Assembly: GCA_002457215.1 (NCBI GenBank)
Contig: NTJZ01000015.1
Span: 1 to 64,000 of the forward strand
Direction: 5' to 3'
Length of the DNA: 64,000 bases
Origin: OM182 bacterium MED-G28
GTDB taxonomy: Bacteria > Pseudomonadota > Gammaproteobacteria > Pseudomonadales > Pseudohongiellaceae
Shown here: one piece after another, positions 45,365-53,556 of the stretch
How positions within the stretch are numbered: position 1 is the first letter of the stretch
How the letters are laid out: every line of letters begins with the position of its first letter
Position numbers and translations under genes: made by a program
The notes under the pieces: generated by a model
Database searches by the model: none
What the model was told of the DNA's origin: nothing
Seen by the model: only the letters and a program-made list of their open reading frames with translations

Positions 45365-46970
45365 CGCCAAAATCCTCAGGGGTAGTATCCCTTCTTTTTA
45401 AATCCGCCAGTATTTCCCGTGCCGAATTGGTTCCTGGCGCTCCCATGACTCCACCGCCCGGATGCGTCGAAGAGCTGCACATATACATGCCTTTAACCGG
45501 GCCTCGATAGCGAGCATATCCAGGAAACGGGCGATTGAACATCAATTGGTCAAGGGTGAGTTCGCCCTGAAAAATATTCCCTTCCGTAAGGCCAACCTCG
45601 TCCTCTATTTCTTTAGGCGTTCGCACTTCAGCATGAAGCAGAAGATCCTTAAAGTTAGGACTGTAATCACTAATTTGATTGATCACAGAGGCACCAAATG
45701 CATCTTTTTTTTGATCCGTCCATCCGCCTTCTGGCTTTACTGGACAATACTGAACGAATACAGACATCATGTGCTTGCCTGGTGGTGCGAGCGTTGGGTC
45801 ATACTGTGAAGGAATCACCAGGTCCACATAGGGGTCTTTAGACCAAGAATCATCTTTCCAGTCATCATAGGCTCTCTCCAAACGCTCTAAAGTATCCGTA
45901 AAATGAATATGACCAAGAGTTAACGGAGATCGCGGAGGAAGGGCAGGAAAATTTGGTAATCCGTCCAATGCAATATTTACTTTGCCAGAAGAACCGCGAA
46001 TTTTAAAATTTTCTGCACGCTGAACAACATTCTCTGGCAGATCATTACGAGCCATAATCTTCAGGAAAGTTCGTTTGGCATCCAAATTTGAAACAATGGT
46101 ATTTGCATATATTTCTTCACCCCCATTCAGGGCTACTCCAACTGCCCGACCTCCCTTAACCAGTATCTGATCCACTTCTGCGTCAGTCCTTATTTTCCCA
46201 TCTTCAGCTTGAAAAGAAGAAGCGATAGCAGCCGACACGGCACCCATCCCTCCCCGTGCAAATCCCCAAGATCCAACATTGCCATCTACATCACCCATTG
46301 CGTGATGTAAAAGTACATAAGCTGTTCCAGGAGAATAAACACCTAAACCGGTGCCTATAATGCTACCACCGGAAAAATGTGCGAGGATTACATCACTCTC
46401 AAAATACTCTTCGAGGTACTCCGCTATGGACATCGTGAAGAAACGAATGAATTCGTAAATTTGACTTTCACTTAAGGAATGAAATTTTTTGAGGAGATAA
46501 GAAAACTCCATTACGTTTCGAATCTTTAATGAACCCGGGTCTGGCGGAGCAGTGAGCAAGAAACTTCGAATTAGTCTACACCATTTCATTAAATCTGCAT
46601 CAAATCGAATTGATGCATCGGCATCTCGCTTTGAGTGTCGCTCAATTTCTCTTCTTCTTACTGGGGATTGATGATAACTACCGAAATAATCTCCATTTTG
46701 CTTGAAAGTAACGCTACCCTGAAGTGGAACCACCTCAAGGCCATGACGCCCTAGATCCAAAGCTTGATATATTTCGGGCCGAAATAAGCTGCATACATAA
46801 GAACAGTTAGAGTATTTCCAATCCTGGTGCAGCTCTCGACTTACAGTCGCCCCGCCAATGTAGTCGTTCTTCTCAACCACTAAAACTTTAAGCCCTGCTT
46901 TTGCTAAAAATGTCGCATTCACAAGACCATTGTGACCGGCACCAATAACAATTGCGTCATATGATTGCAT
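45357..46970 (-). CDS. PYROXD2/CrtI-like flavoprotein, 'b' type (module C)
   Basis: 537 residues. FAD fold YDAIVIGAGHNGLVNATFL (4-22); 'b' signatures NCSYVCSL (Cys56, Cys60) and EGNIFQGELTLDQLMFNRP; C-terminal CSSSTHPGGGVMGAPGTNSA. Closest in appearance to module A 'b' (both end ...DD, sharing the same stop/start overlap with 'a'). First gene of the module C operon b-a-GcvT-membrane protein. A 14-base palindrome lies 79 bases upstream. Confidence 0.8.
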   Translation of the reverse strand: MQSYDAIVIGAGHNGLVNATFLAKAGLKVLVVEKNDYIGGATVSRELHQDWKYSNCSYVCSLFRPEIYQALDLGRHGLEVVPLQGSVTFKQNGDYFGSYHQSPVRRREIERHSKRDADASIRFDADLMKWCRLIRSFLLTAPPDPGSLKIRNVMEFSYLLKKFHSLSESQIYEFIRFFTMSIAEYLEEYFESDVILAHFSGGSIIGTGLGVYSPGTAYVLLHHAMGDVDGNVGSWGFARGGMGAVSAAIASSFQAEDGKIRTDAEVDQILVKGGRAVGVALNGGEEIYANTIVSNLDAKRTFLKIMARNDLPENVVQRAENFKIRGSSGKVNIALDGLPNFPALPPRSPLTLGHIHFTDTLERLERAYDDWKDDSWSKDPYVDLVIPSQYDPTLAPPGKHMMSVFVQYCPVKPEGGWTDQKKDAFGASVINQISDYSPNFKDLLLHAEVRTPKEIEDEVGLTEGNIFQGELTLDQLMFNRPFPGYARYRGPVKGMYMCSSSTHPGGGVMGAPGTNSAREILADLKRRDTTPEDFGDD

Positions 46971-47048
46971 TAAGCTCTGAACCCATTGTCAAAAAAATTA
47001 CTATTACACAATTGTAAACTGCTCAAGGAAAAAATAAATTCTCGAATA

Positions 47049-47062
47049 CAGAAATATTTCTG
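47049..47062. promoter_or_regulatory. Palindrome upstream of module C
   Basis: CAGAAATATTTCTG, perfect 14-base palindrome, 79-92 bases above the module C start. Possible operator; the sequence is unlike the TGAAT sites of module A. Confidence 0.35.
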
Positions 47063-47142
47063 GCAATTAACAACCAAAGTTTGATGCTGAGTAAGAAACT
47101 TGAAAAATATTGTCAGAATAAACAATTTAGGAGTAGCTAACG

Positions 47143-47171
47143 CAGGGTGCCTTCTTATAGAAGGCACCCTG
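47143..47171 (-). terminator. Strong hairpin between the TonB receptor and module C
   Basis: CAGGGTGCCTTCT, loop TAT, AGAAGGCACCCTG: 13-base perfect stem, GC-rich at its base, 55 bases after the TonB receptor stop. It is the strongest stem-loop I found in the window. No T tract follows on the minus strand; an AT-rich ATTTTT lies on the plus side. Probably ends receptor transcription and isolates module C. Confidence 0.6.
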
Positions 47172-47225
47172 GCACTTTAAATATTTTTAGAAACGAACGC
47201 TTTAGAATCTACTTCCACTACCAGA

Positions 47226-49670
47226 CTAATTCCTAAAATTGTAACGGAAATTGACCCCAATTGTTCTGGGTTGATTCACCGACAGTCGCTGTTGCGACCA
47301 ACGATTATTAAAAAATAATTCAGCTTCTTCATCAAGCACATTGTCAATGAATACACTCACGCTCCAATCGTCTGTCTCCAAGCCTGCCTGCAAATTAAGC
47401 CGATCCCAGGAATCATGGGTGCTTGTTGGCACCTTAAAACTCGAGGATTCAATACCAGCTAGGGAATTAACTGACTCGTCAGTAAAGTTGTATCTGCCAA
47501 TGATATAAGGATTGCCCCCGAATAAGCTTTCTGAAAAAGTATAAGTTGCATGAATACTGTATTTGAGATCAGGAACAATTGGCAATCTGGTTCCGCCCGC
47601 TACCGGTATCTCTCCTGCCATACCACTAAATAACATTTGATCGCTCGGTATCTCTCCATCATTTATACCCAGCGTAAAATCGAACTGCCAATTATCGTCC
47701 GGCGCATAAGTCGCCCAAATTTCTGCCCCTTCAATCTCTGCTTCGGGAAAATTGACAATACCCAAGGTATAAAGTGTTGGTTGCGGATCTTCTGCTTGAA
47801 TCTGAATATTGTCCCAAGTCATTTGATAGATCGAGAAATTAAGACGCAAGCGATTATCTAGCCATTCGGTTTTCGCGCCAATTTCCCAGTTTTCAATTGT
47901 ATCAGAATCGTACTTGTTCAAAGTCCCCGCTGGAGCTGCAAATTGTCCGGTAGGTGGCCCATAAACCGATTGCGGCCTGGCGGAATTTGCGCCTCCTCTC
48001 CTAAACCCCTCAGAATAGGTGGCATACAAAAGCTGATCGCCGGCCCTATAGGCCAAATTCACTTTCGGCACGAATCCGGACTCATCCGACTTTCCTAAAT
48101 CCCCGGGCGCATAACAATAATTTACCGCACAGTCAGGCTCTCCACCGTTCAGTCCAATTAGAGCACCATTTTTAACGATGTAGTCATTTTCAATATTGTA
48201 GAAACGACCGCCAGCAGTAATAGTAAAATTCTCTGTTAAATCTAGGCTGACCTCACCAAATATTGCACTTTGATCAAGATCGCTGTCATAGGTACCTGAA
48301 AACCAATTATTTGAATTGGGAGTACCAACGTAGCCGCCGGCATAATCAATATATGCAAATGCTCCAGAACTGGAAAACCCATTGAGTACATTCGCAGTAA
48401 ACAATTCATCAACTTCTCGATGATTATAAAAACCACCAATGATACCTGACCAACGACCGTCGGTCGGCGTTGCATAACGGCCTTCTACAGTCCAGGAAGT
48501 AGTTTCTCGTGCGTCATAGTCATTGGCCCGCGGATCACCGCCAAAGTCATAGATAGAACCAGTGTCGTAGTACACCAACGAACGCAAATAGTCGCCAGTT
48601 TGCTGAAACGATTGCAGGTAGGCGGTGCTATCTGCAGAATAAGCGCTATCTCTATCAAAGTAAGCGCCGGATAAAACAAAATTACCAACATCTAGATCGC
48701 CTTCGATCGTTAATGCCGTTTGATACCATTCATCTTCCCACACGTCTTCGCTGAATCTGGCTTGTTCTCTAGACCCAAACACCGGAAACACACTTGTGTC
48801 AGCATAGTTTTGCGTGTTGAGTGAGGCATCTGCAAATCCATCCAGCTCATACTTTTGATAAATATGTTGCAAGTCCACAGTCCATTGGTCGCTTGCCGCC
48901 CAACGCAATCCAAGGCGGCCGCCTTCCCATGTAGAGCTATTTACATCGTCATCAACATATGCAGCATTATCGAAGGTTTGGCCTGGTGATGGACTTAATA
49001 TGTTATCTACCCAACCGGCTTCGTCTGAACTAAATCCGACGAAACGCAGGGCCAGCCTGTTGTCCAACAAAGGGATATTAAACATAGCGCTTACATCACG
49101 ACTATCTCCACCATCTTTAATAGACGAACCTGTGACGTCCAGCCAACCGCTGAATTCGGTTGTGTCAGGTTTATTTGTTATTATTCGAAGTGTTCCGCAT
49201 TGCGCGGCATCACCGAACAGCGTTCCCTGGGGGCCGGCCAAGGCTTCCAATCGTTCAATATCAATGAGTCGTGGGTCTGGGTTATAACCAGCCGCAGTAA
49301 TCGGCTGCTCATCAAGATAAACTGAAGTAGTCGCCGAGTCGCTGAAAGAAAGGCCCTGTGCAGCGCAGCCACGCATTATGACAGAACTGGCGCCAGGCTC
49401 TCTCTCAGTCACCGCAAGGCTTGGAATCTGGCCAACGTAATCTTCAAAATTCATTAAACGCAAAAGCGTTAATTCTTCATTACCCAATGCTGTCACCGCC
49501 AACGGGGTGTCTTGAAGGTTCAACTCACGCTTCGTTGAGGTGACAATGATTTCTTCGAGACCCGCATCTTGGGCTTCTGCTGCCATCGACGCTGTAAGCG
49601 CAGATGAAATCGCAATGCATAAAGAGCGTTTACGGAAGGGAGTATTTTTCTTATTACAGCTGTTAGGCAT
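47226..49670 (-). CDS. TonB-dependent outer-membrane receptor
   Basis: 814 residues. Sec signal peptide (1 to about 33, ending ASMAAEAQ), TonB-box/plug start LEEIIVTSTKRELNLQDTPLAVTAL (38-62), plug domain to about 150 (VIMRGCAAQGLSF, GPQGTLFGDAAQCGTLRIITNKP), then a 22-strand barrel with typical aromatic repeats. AGGAG lies 7 bases before ATG. Such receptors import large or scarce nutrients in aquatic proteobacteria; the barrel type (RITNKP-like plug) is common in marine groups. The ligand may be the compound degraded here, but this is only positional inference. It is a single gene, ended by the hairpin at 47143-47171. Confidence 0.9.
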   Translation of the reverse strand: MPNSCNKKNTPFRKRSLCIAISSALTASMAAEAQDAGLEEIIVTSTKRELNLQDTPLAVTALGNEELTLLRLMNFEDYVGQIPSLAVTEREPGASSVIMRGCAAQGLSFSDSATTSVYLDEQPITAAGYNPDPRLIDIERLEALAGPQGTLFGDAAQCGTLRIITNKPDTTEFSGWLDVTGSSIKDGGDSRDVSAMFNIPLLDNRLALRFVGFSSDEAGWVDNILSPSPGQTFDNAAYVDDDVNSSTWEGGRLGLRWAASDQWTVDLQHIYQKYELDGFADASLNTQNYADTSVFPVFGSREQARFSEDVWEDEWYQTALTIEGDLDVGNFVLSGAYFDRDSAYSADSTAYLQSFQQTGDYLRSLVYYDTGSIYDFGGDPRANDYDARETTSWTVEGRYATPTDGRWSGIIGGFYNHREVDELFTANVLNGFSSSGAFAYIDYAGGYVGTPNSNNWFSGTYDSDLDQSAIFGEVSLDLTENFTITAGGRFYNIENDYIVKNGALIGLNGGEPDCAVNYCYAPGDLGKSDESGFVPKVNLAYRAGDQLLYATYSEGFRRGGANSARPQSVYGPPTGQFAAPAGTLNKYDSDTIENWEIGAKTEWLDNRLRLNFSIYQMTWDNIQIQAEDPQPTLYTLGIVNFPEAEIEGAEIWATYAPDDNWQFDFTLGINDGEIPSDQMLFSGMAGEIPVAGGTRLPIVPDLKYSIHATYTFSESLFGGNPYIIGRYNFTDESVNSLAGIESSSFKVPTSTHDSWDRLNLQAGLETDDWSVSVFIDNVLDEEAELFFNNRWSQQRLSVNQPRTIGVNFRYNFRN

Positions 49671-49864
49671 TCTCGGCTCCTGATCCTAGGTTTACCCAGT
49701 TTGATTTAAAACATAATATTAGTCAAACCGCTCTAATGTATCCCAGCCTATAGGGGCATAACGGATCAGAATTTCGTTTCTAAAATATTAAAAAATAAGG
49801 CTTTTTTCTAGTCAACAAATTTTGAATACTGACCGCAAAATTTAGTAACTTTAACTCAGCATTT

Positions 49865-50782
49865 ATGATGAAATTTATCGCAACTTCAGTAGTAAGAGGC
49901 AGTCAACAGGGCGAAAGCCATGGCGGAGTCTATTTGATTGACTGCGAAACCGAAAAATACGAACAAGTGATTGACTGGAACACCATGGATATCGACTGGC
50001 AAGGTCGAGGCTGGGATCGAGGATTAAGGGGCATCGCTTTCGATAACGACCGAGTGTTTATTGCTGCCAGTGATGAATTGTTCGAATACGACACACAATT
50101 CAAGCATGTCGCTTCCTACAAAAACCCATTTCTAAAACATTGTCACGAAATAAGCATCTATCGCCGCAGATTATTCATTTCTTCAACAGGTTTCGATTCA
50201 ATAGTAGGTTTCGACTTGGATAAAAATCGTTTTAGTTACGGACTCAATATCATTAAGGATTTTAACGGTTATCGCGCGCTGCCTTTCCACCCTGAGCAGG
50301 AAAAAGGACCACAGCCCAGTAACCAGCTTCATCTGAATAGTATTTTCTGCAACAGCCAATCGCTATTCTTTAGTGGATTAAATACAGGCGGGCTATTTGG
50401 GTATACGGGCAAGCATATACAACTGTTTGCAAAGCTTCCTATGGGAACCCATAATGCTCAACCCTTTGGAAATGGCGTTATATTCAACGACACGCAGAGC
50501 AATGTTGTTAAGTATATAGGAAGAGATGGGGCATCAAAGGAATTCCCGGTTCCTTTTTTCGACGCAGAGCTACTTACTCATACTGAATTGGATAATACTC
50601 AAGTTGCAAGACAAGGATTTGGACGAGGGCTGTGTGTAGTGTCTGAACATTTAATTGCCGGCGGGTCTTCGCCATCTACAATTTCACTTTATAGCTTTGG
50701 CGATTCCTTGAATGCAGGTAGCCACAATCTGTCAATGGACATTAGAAATTCAATTCATGGGTTAGAAGTCTGGCCCTTCTAA
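49865..50782 (+). CDS. Beta-propeller-like protein of unknown function
   Basis: 305 residues without signal peptide. Repeated blades of about 40-50 residues with small-hydrophobic strands (GIAFDNDRVFIAASDELFEYD, EISIYRRRLFISSTGFDSIVGFD, SIFCNSQSLFFSGLNTGGLFGY, GVIFNDTQSNVVKYIG). Looks like a cytosolic six- or seven-bladed propeller. Convergent with the TPR-sulfotransferase gene, 19 bases away. Function unknown; propeller/TPR-sulfotransferase neighbours suggest a surface or glycan modification role separate from the amine genes. Confidence 0.7.
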   Translation: MMKFIATSVVRGSQQGESHGGVYLIDCETEKYEQVIDWNTMDIDWQGRGWDRGLRGIAFDNDRVFIAASDELFEYDTQFKHVASYKNPFLKHCHEISIYRRRLFISSTGFDSIVGFDLDKNRFSYGLNIIKDFNGYRALPFHPEQEKGPQPSNQLHLNSIFCNSQSLFFSGLNTGGLFGYTGKHIQLFAKLPMGTHNAQPFGNGVIFNDTQSNVVKYIGRDGASKEFPVPFFDAELLTHTELDNTQVARQGFGRGLCVVSEHLIAGGSSPSTISLYSFGDSLNAGSHNLSMDIRNSIHGLEVWPF

Positions 50783-50801
50783 TTCAATCGACCCTTAAAG
50801 C

Positions 50802-52823
50802 TCACACTCGATTAATATGCTCGTAGTGCTTAAACCTTGGCAAGATAGGGTCCAGAACTTCAATGAGCTCTGTTAATTCGTCTTCATAGTTTCGCCAGTA
50901 GTGTACAGACTTTGTGTATACCGGCTGACGCACTTGTTCTGAGCTGGCTGTACGGACCGGTCTGTCTGTTTCATAAAATTTTAAACAGGAATCTTCCCAG
51001 GGTAACTCGCAATACTCCAATAACTTTCTTACGTAATTTTCAAGATCAAAGACCAGGTCTTCGTATTGCACAGTAAGTACTCGCCCTGGCAATACGTCGT
51101 GCCAGTGATCCATCATTCTCAGATACTGAATATAGTACTCACCAATATCCGTCAGGTCATAAACGAAGGTTTGTCCTTTAGCGAATAATTGTCGATAACA
51201 GCTAAATGTGGAATCTAAAGGATAGCGGCGTGCATCAATAATTTTAGCGTTGGGCAATATCTTGTGAATAAAACCAACGGACGCAAAATTGTTTGGGTTT
51301 TTGTCAATAAATCTCGGTTTATCAGATTGCCGATTAAACTTTGCCTTGCTCAGATACTGCTGCCCTAAAGCCTCCAGATGCTTGGAACTTAATTCCGAAA
51401 CTGCCTGAGGATAATTTATACCGTCCGCTCTATTGCGGTTCAGAGAGGTGGCGACCCTCCCTAAATACGGCAGTTCGGACGTACCTTCAACCATGCTATG
51501 ACTGGCGAGGATTTGTTCTATTAATGTGGACCCGGATCGAGGCAACCCAACAATAAAGATAGGCGCTGCGTCCTTGCATCCTGATTCGATATTTTTTGTT
51601 AAAAAGTTTTTGTCAAAGACCTTAACTAAGTCATTGTTGGTGGATTCCGTATCCACAGGGTCGTAATACTCGAGAGATCGTTGCAAATCATTGCCCTCAC
51701 AATAGTATTTCCACGCCTCTTTAAAACTTCCAGCGTCTTCTTTCGCCTTCGCTATCGCGAACAAGAAATTAACTTTGGATACATCGTTAATTTCTTCATC
51801 TGATTCGATTGCGGATTCCATTCTAGTTATATCTGCAGAAGTTAATTTATAGGTCTTGAGGTTAGCAAGACTCCAATAGACCTCACCATTGTCTGGGCGC
51901 AAGTTTATGCAGTTCCGATAAGCATCAATTGCCTCTTCTTGTTTACCGATAGTCTTTAAGGTATGTCCAATTCCAAGTAAGGCGCCGGCATGTTTTGGAC
52001 TAAGTTCTAAAACATGTTGATAGGCTTTTAGTGCACTGGAAGTTTTGCCAACTTGTGCAAGAATAGATGCCAAAAAATAATGGGGTTTAGGTGTTTTGGG
52101 CTCCAGAGCTGCTGTACGTGCAAAACATTCAATAGCTTCTGCATATCGATGCTGATCCTGTAATAGCGCACCAAAATCCAAAAAAGCGAGCCCATAATCA
52201 GGGGCTAAAGATAATGCCCTTCGAAATAGAGACTCTGCCTCTTCAACAAAAGACTGCGAAGCAACAATTCCTGCAAGCATACGCATTGCATCTACATTGT
52301 TTGGATAATCTCTTAGCGTTTCTCGATAGAGCATTTCTGCTTCTTTATAACGCCCTGCTTTGTGGTGTTCTGCTGCATGGGCTAATTTTTTCCTTTCGGG
52401 ATTTAACCCGAATGATTTTTCATAGGCTGCGTCCGATTTCTGTCCATCACCAATCTTCGAATAAGCTTTTCCAAGCATATAAAATGCTTTTTCAGACTTG
52501 GGGTCTAGACGAGTTGCATTCTCTAAACATGTCACCGCCTCAGCAGAACAGTCGGCCTCTAACAACAAATAACCTAAATCTTCATGAGGCTTTGCAAACG
52601 TAGGCGCCAGGTCTATTGCTTTGCGTAAGTACTTTTCAGCTTCAATTGGCTCTTTAGTTTTAATCAAAATCGCACCTAACAAGGCGATCGAGGATACATC
52701 TGACGAATCAGCAGCAACCGCTCGGCGGCAATTTGCTACAGCGCCAGCCAAGTCACCTTTATTAATAAGATTTATTGTTTCTTTAAAAAGAGCTTCTGAG
52801 CTTAACTCGTTTGTAGTTCGCAT
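50802..52823 (-). CDS. TPR-repeat sulfotransferase
   Basis: 673 residues. About ten tetratricopeptide repeats (about 8-325; for example YKEAEMLYRETLRDYPNNVDAMRMLAG) followed by a sulfotransferase domain (about 420-665) with the PAPS-binding loop IVGLPRSGSTLIEQIL (424-439) and the 3'-phosphate region near DARRYPLDSTFS. The domain order is typical of bacterial TPR-sulfotransferases that sulfate peptides or polysaccharides. No signal peptide. It is not obviously connected to amine catabolism. Confidence 0.87.
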   Translation of the reverse strand: MRTTNELSSEALFKETINLINKGDLAGAVANCRRAVAADSSDVSSIALLGAILIKTKEPIEAEKYLRKAIDLAPTFAKPHEDLGYLLLEADCSAEAVTCLENATRLDPKSEKAFYMLGKAYSKIGDGQKSDAAYEKSFGLNPERKKLAHAAEHHKAGRYKEAEMLYRETLRDYPNNVDAMRMLAGIVASQSFVEEAESLFRRALSLAPDYGLAFLDFGALLQDQHRYAEAIECFARTAALEPKTPKPHYFLASILAQVGKTSSALKAYQHVLELSPKHAGALLGIGHTLKTIGKQEEAIDAYRNCINLRPDNGEVYWSLANLKTYKLTSADITRMESAIESDEEINDVSKVNFLFAIAKAKEDAGSFKEAWKYYCEGNDLQRSLEYYDPVDTESTNNDLVKVFDKNFLTKNIESGCKDAAPIFIVGLPRSGSTLIEQILASHSMVEGTSELPYLGRVATSLNRNRADGINYPQAVSELSSKHLEALGQQYLSKAKFNRQSDKPRFIDKNPNNFASVGFIHKILPNAKIIDARRYPLDSTFSCYRQLFAKGQTFVYDLTDIGEYYIQYLRMMDHWHDVLPGRVLTVQYEDLVFDLENYVRKLLEYCELPWEDSCLKFYETDRPVRTASSEQVRQPVYTKSVHYWRNYEDELTELIEVLDPILPRFKHYEHINRV

Positions 52824-53137
52824 TTGAGAATCTTTACCTGTCTAAAAAATAACTTTCGATCTAATTACGGATTGTTGTGCTCTGCGCGCTGCATATTCCA
52901 TGGAAATGATGAAATTAACAGATATGACAGCTTTGTTCATGGATTTATTCGAACTAATGCTCGCCGACTAGTTAGATTGTCAGTGACTCGAAGATTAGCT
53001 GAATTATGTTTAACAACTATAGGGGTCTTCGCTATTTCGGTAGTTAGAAATTAAACCAAATATTCTCGGCAGACCAATGTAAGGCTGGCAGATTTTAATC
53101 TACTAATGAGAAATACAGATCAAAGACCAGATTAAAT
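52824..53137. other. 314-base region without a convincing gene
   Basis: Between the TPR-sulfotransferase start and the GFA-like gene end. A 76-codon frame on the plus strand exists here, but its composition looks non-coding (low hydrophobic order, Cys/Arg/Phe-rich without pattern) and there is no ribosome site. No repeats or hairpins of note. Confidence 0.5.
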
Positions 53138-53485
53138 TTAACTCGACTCTCTAAATTGAGGCAGGTCATCGGTAATTTCAAACCATGGGGCTTTCGAACC
53201 TACAAATTCATGAAACCCGGGAGGGCAATCAAGTTTAGTATCGACGGTGCCGAGAGTCAGATATATTTTTTTTTGATTGGGCTTATAGTCTGCAAAAATT
53301 GGAGACCCACACTTCGAACAAAAAATACTGTCAGTATTTTTTGAAAATGAATAAGCCTTGAGCAATTCCCCGCCTTTATCGATAGACAAGTTAGCTCGAC
53401 CCACACCGCCCCAGGTCGCAAATGCTGCGCCATGAAGCTTACGGCATATCGAACAGTGAATACATTTACTAAATATGTCTGGCAT
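53138..53485 (-). CDS. GFA-family zinc protein, N-terminally short
   Basis: 115 residues of the GFA (glutathione-dependent formaldehyde-activating enzyme-like) family: CIHCSICRKLHGAAFATW (Cys8, Cys11, Cys14) and the second zinc knuckle FCSKCGSPIF. Usual members have about 30 additional N-terminal residues with a CxCG motif; here an in-frame TAA immediately precedes the ATG, so that part is missing. Either a short variant or a decayed gene. Formaldehyde or thiol-adduct handling would suit Rieske demethylation, but the family's actual activity is poorly established. Confidence 0.6.
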   Translation of the reverse strand: MPDIFSKCIHCSICRKLHGAAFATWGGVGRANLSIDKGGELLKAYSFSKNTDSIFCSKCGSPIFADYKPNQKKIYLTLGTVDTKLDCPPGFHEFVGSKAPWFEITDDLPQFRESS

Positions 53486-53556
53486 TTAGTAACCAAAACG
53501 GTTTGTTTTGAAGCGGCAGAAACAAGGCATTTTCTATCTGCTCGGCCCTGTCTTAC

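Noticed and set aside
18032..46970. Carotenoid biosynthesis from the CrtI-like flavoproteins
   Set aside because: No phytoene synthase, cyclase or GGPP synthase nearby, and the strict coupling to GcvT genes fits amine oxidation better.
52824..53054. 76-codon plus-strand frame
   Set aside because: No ribosome site, disordered composition, no domain.
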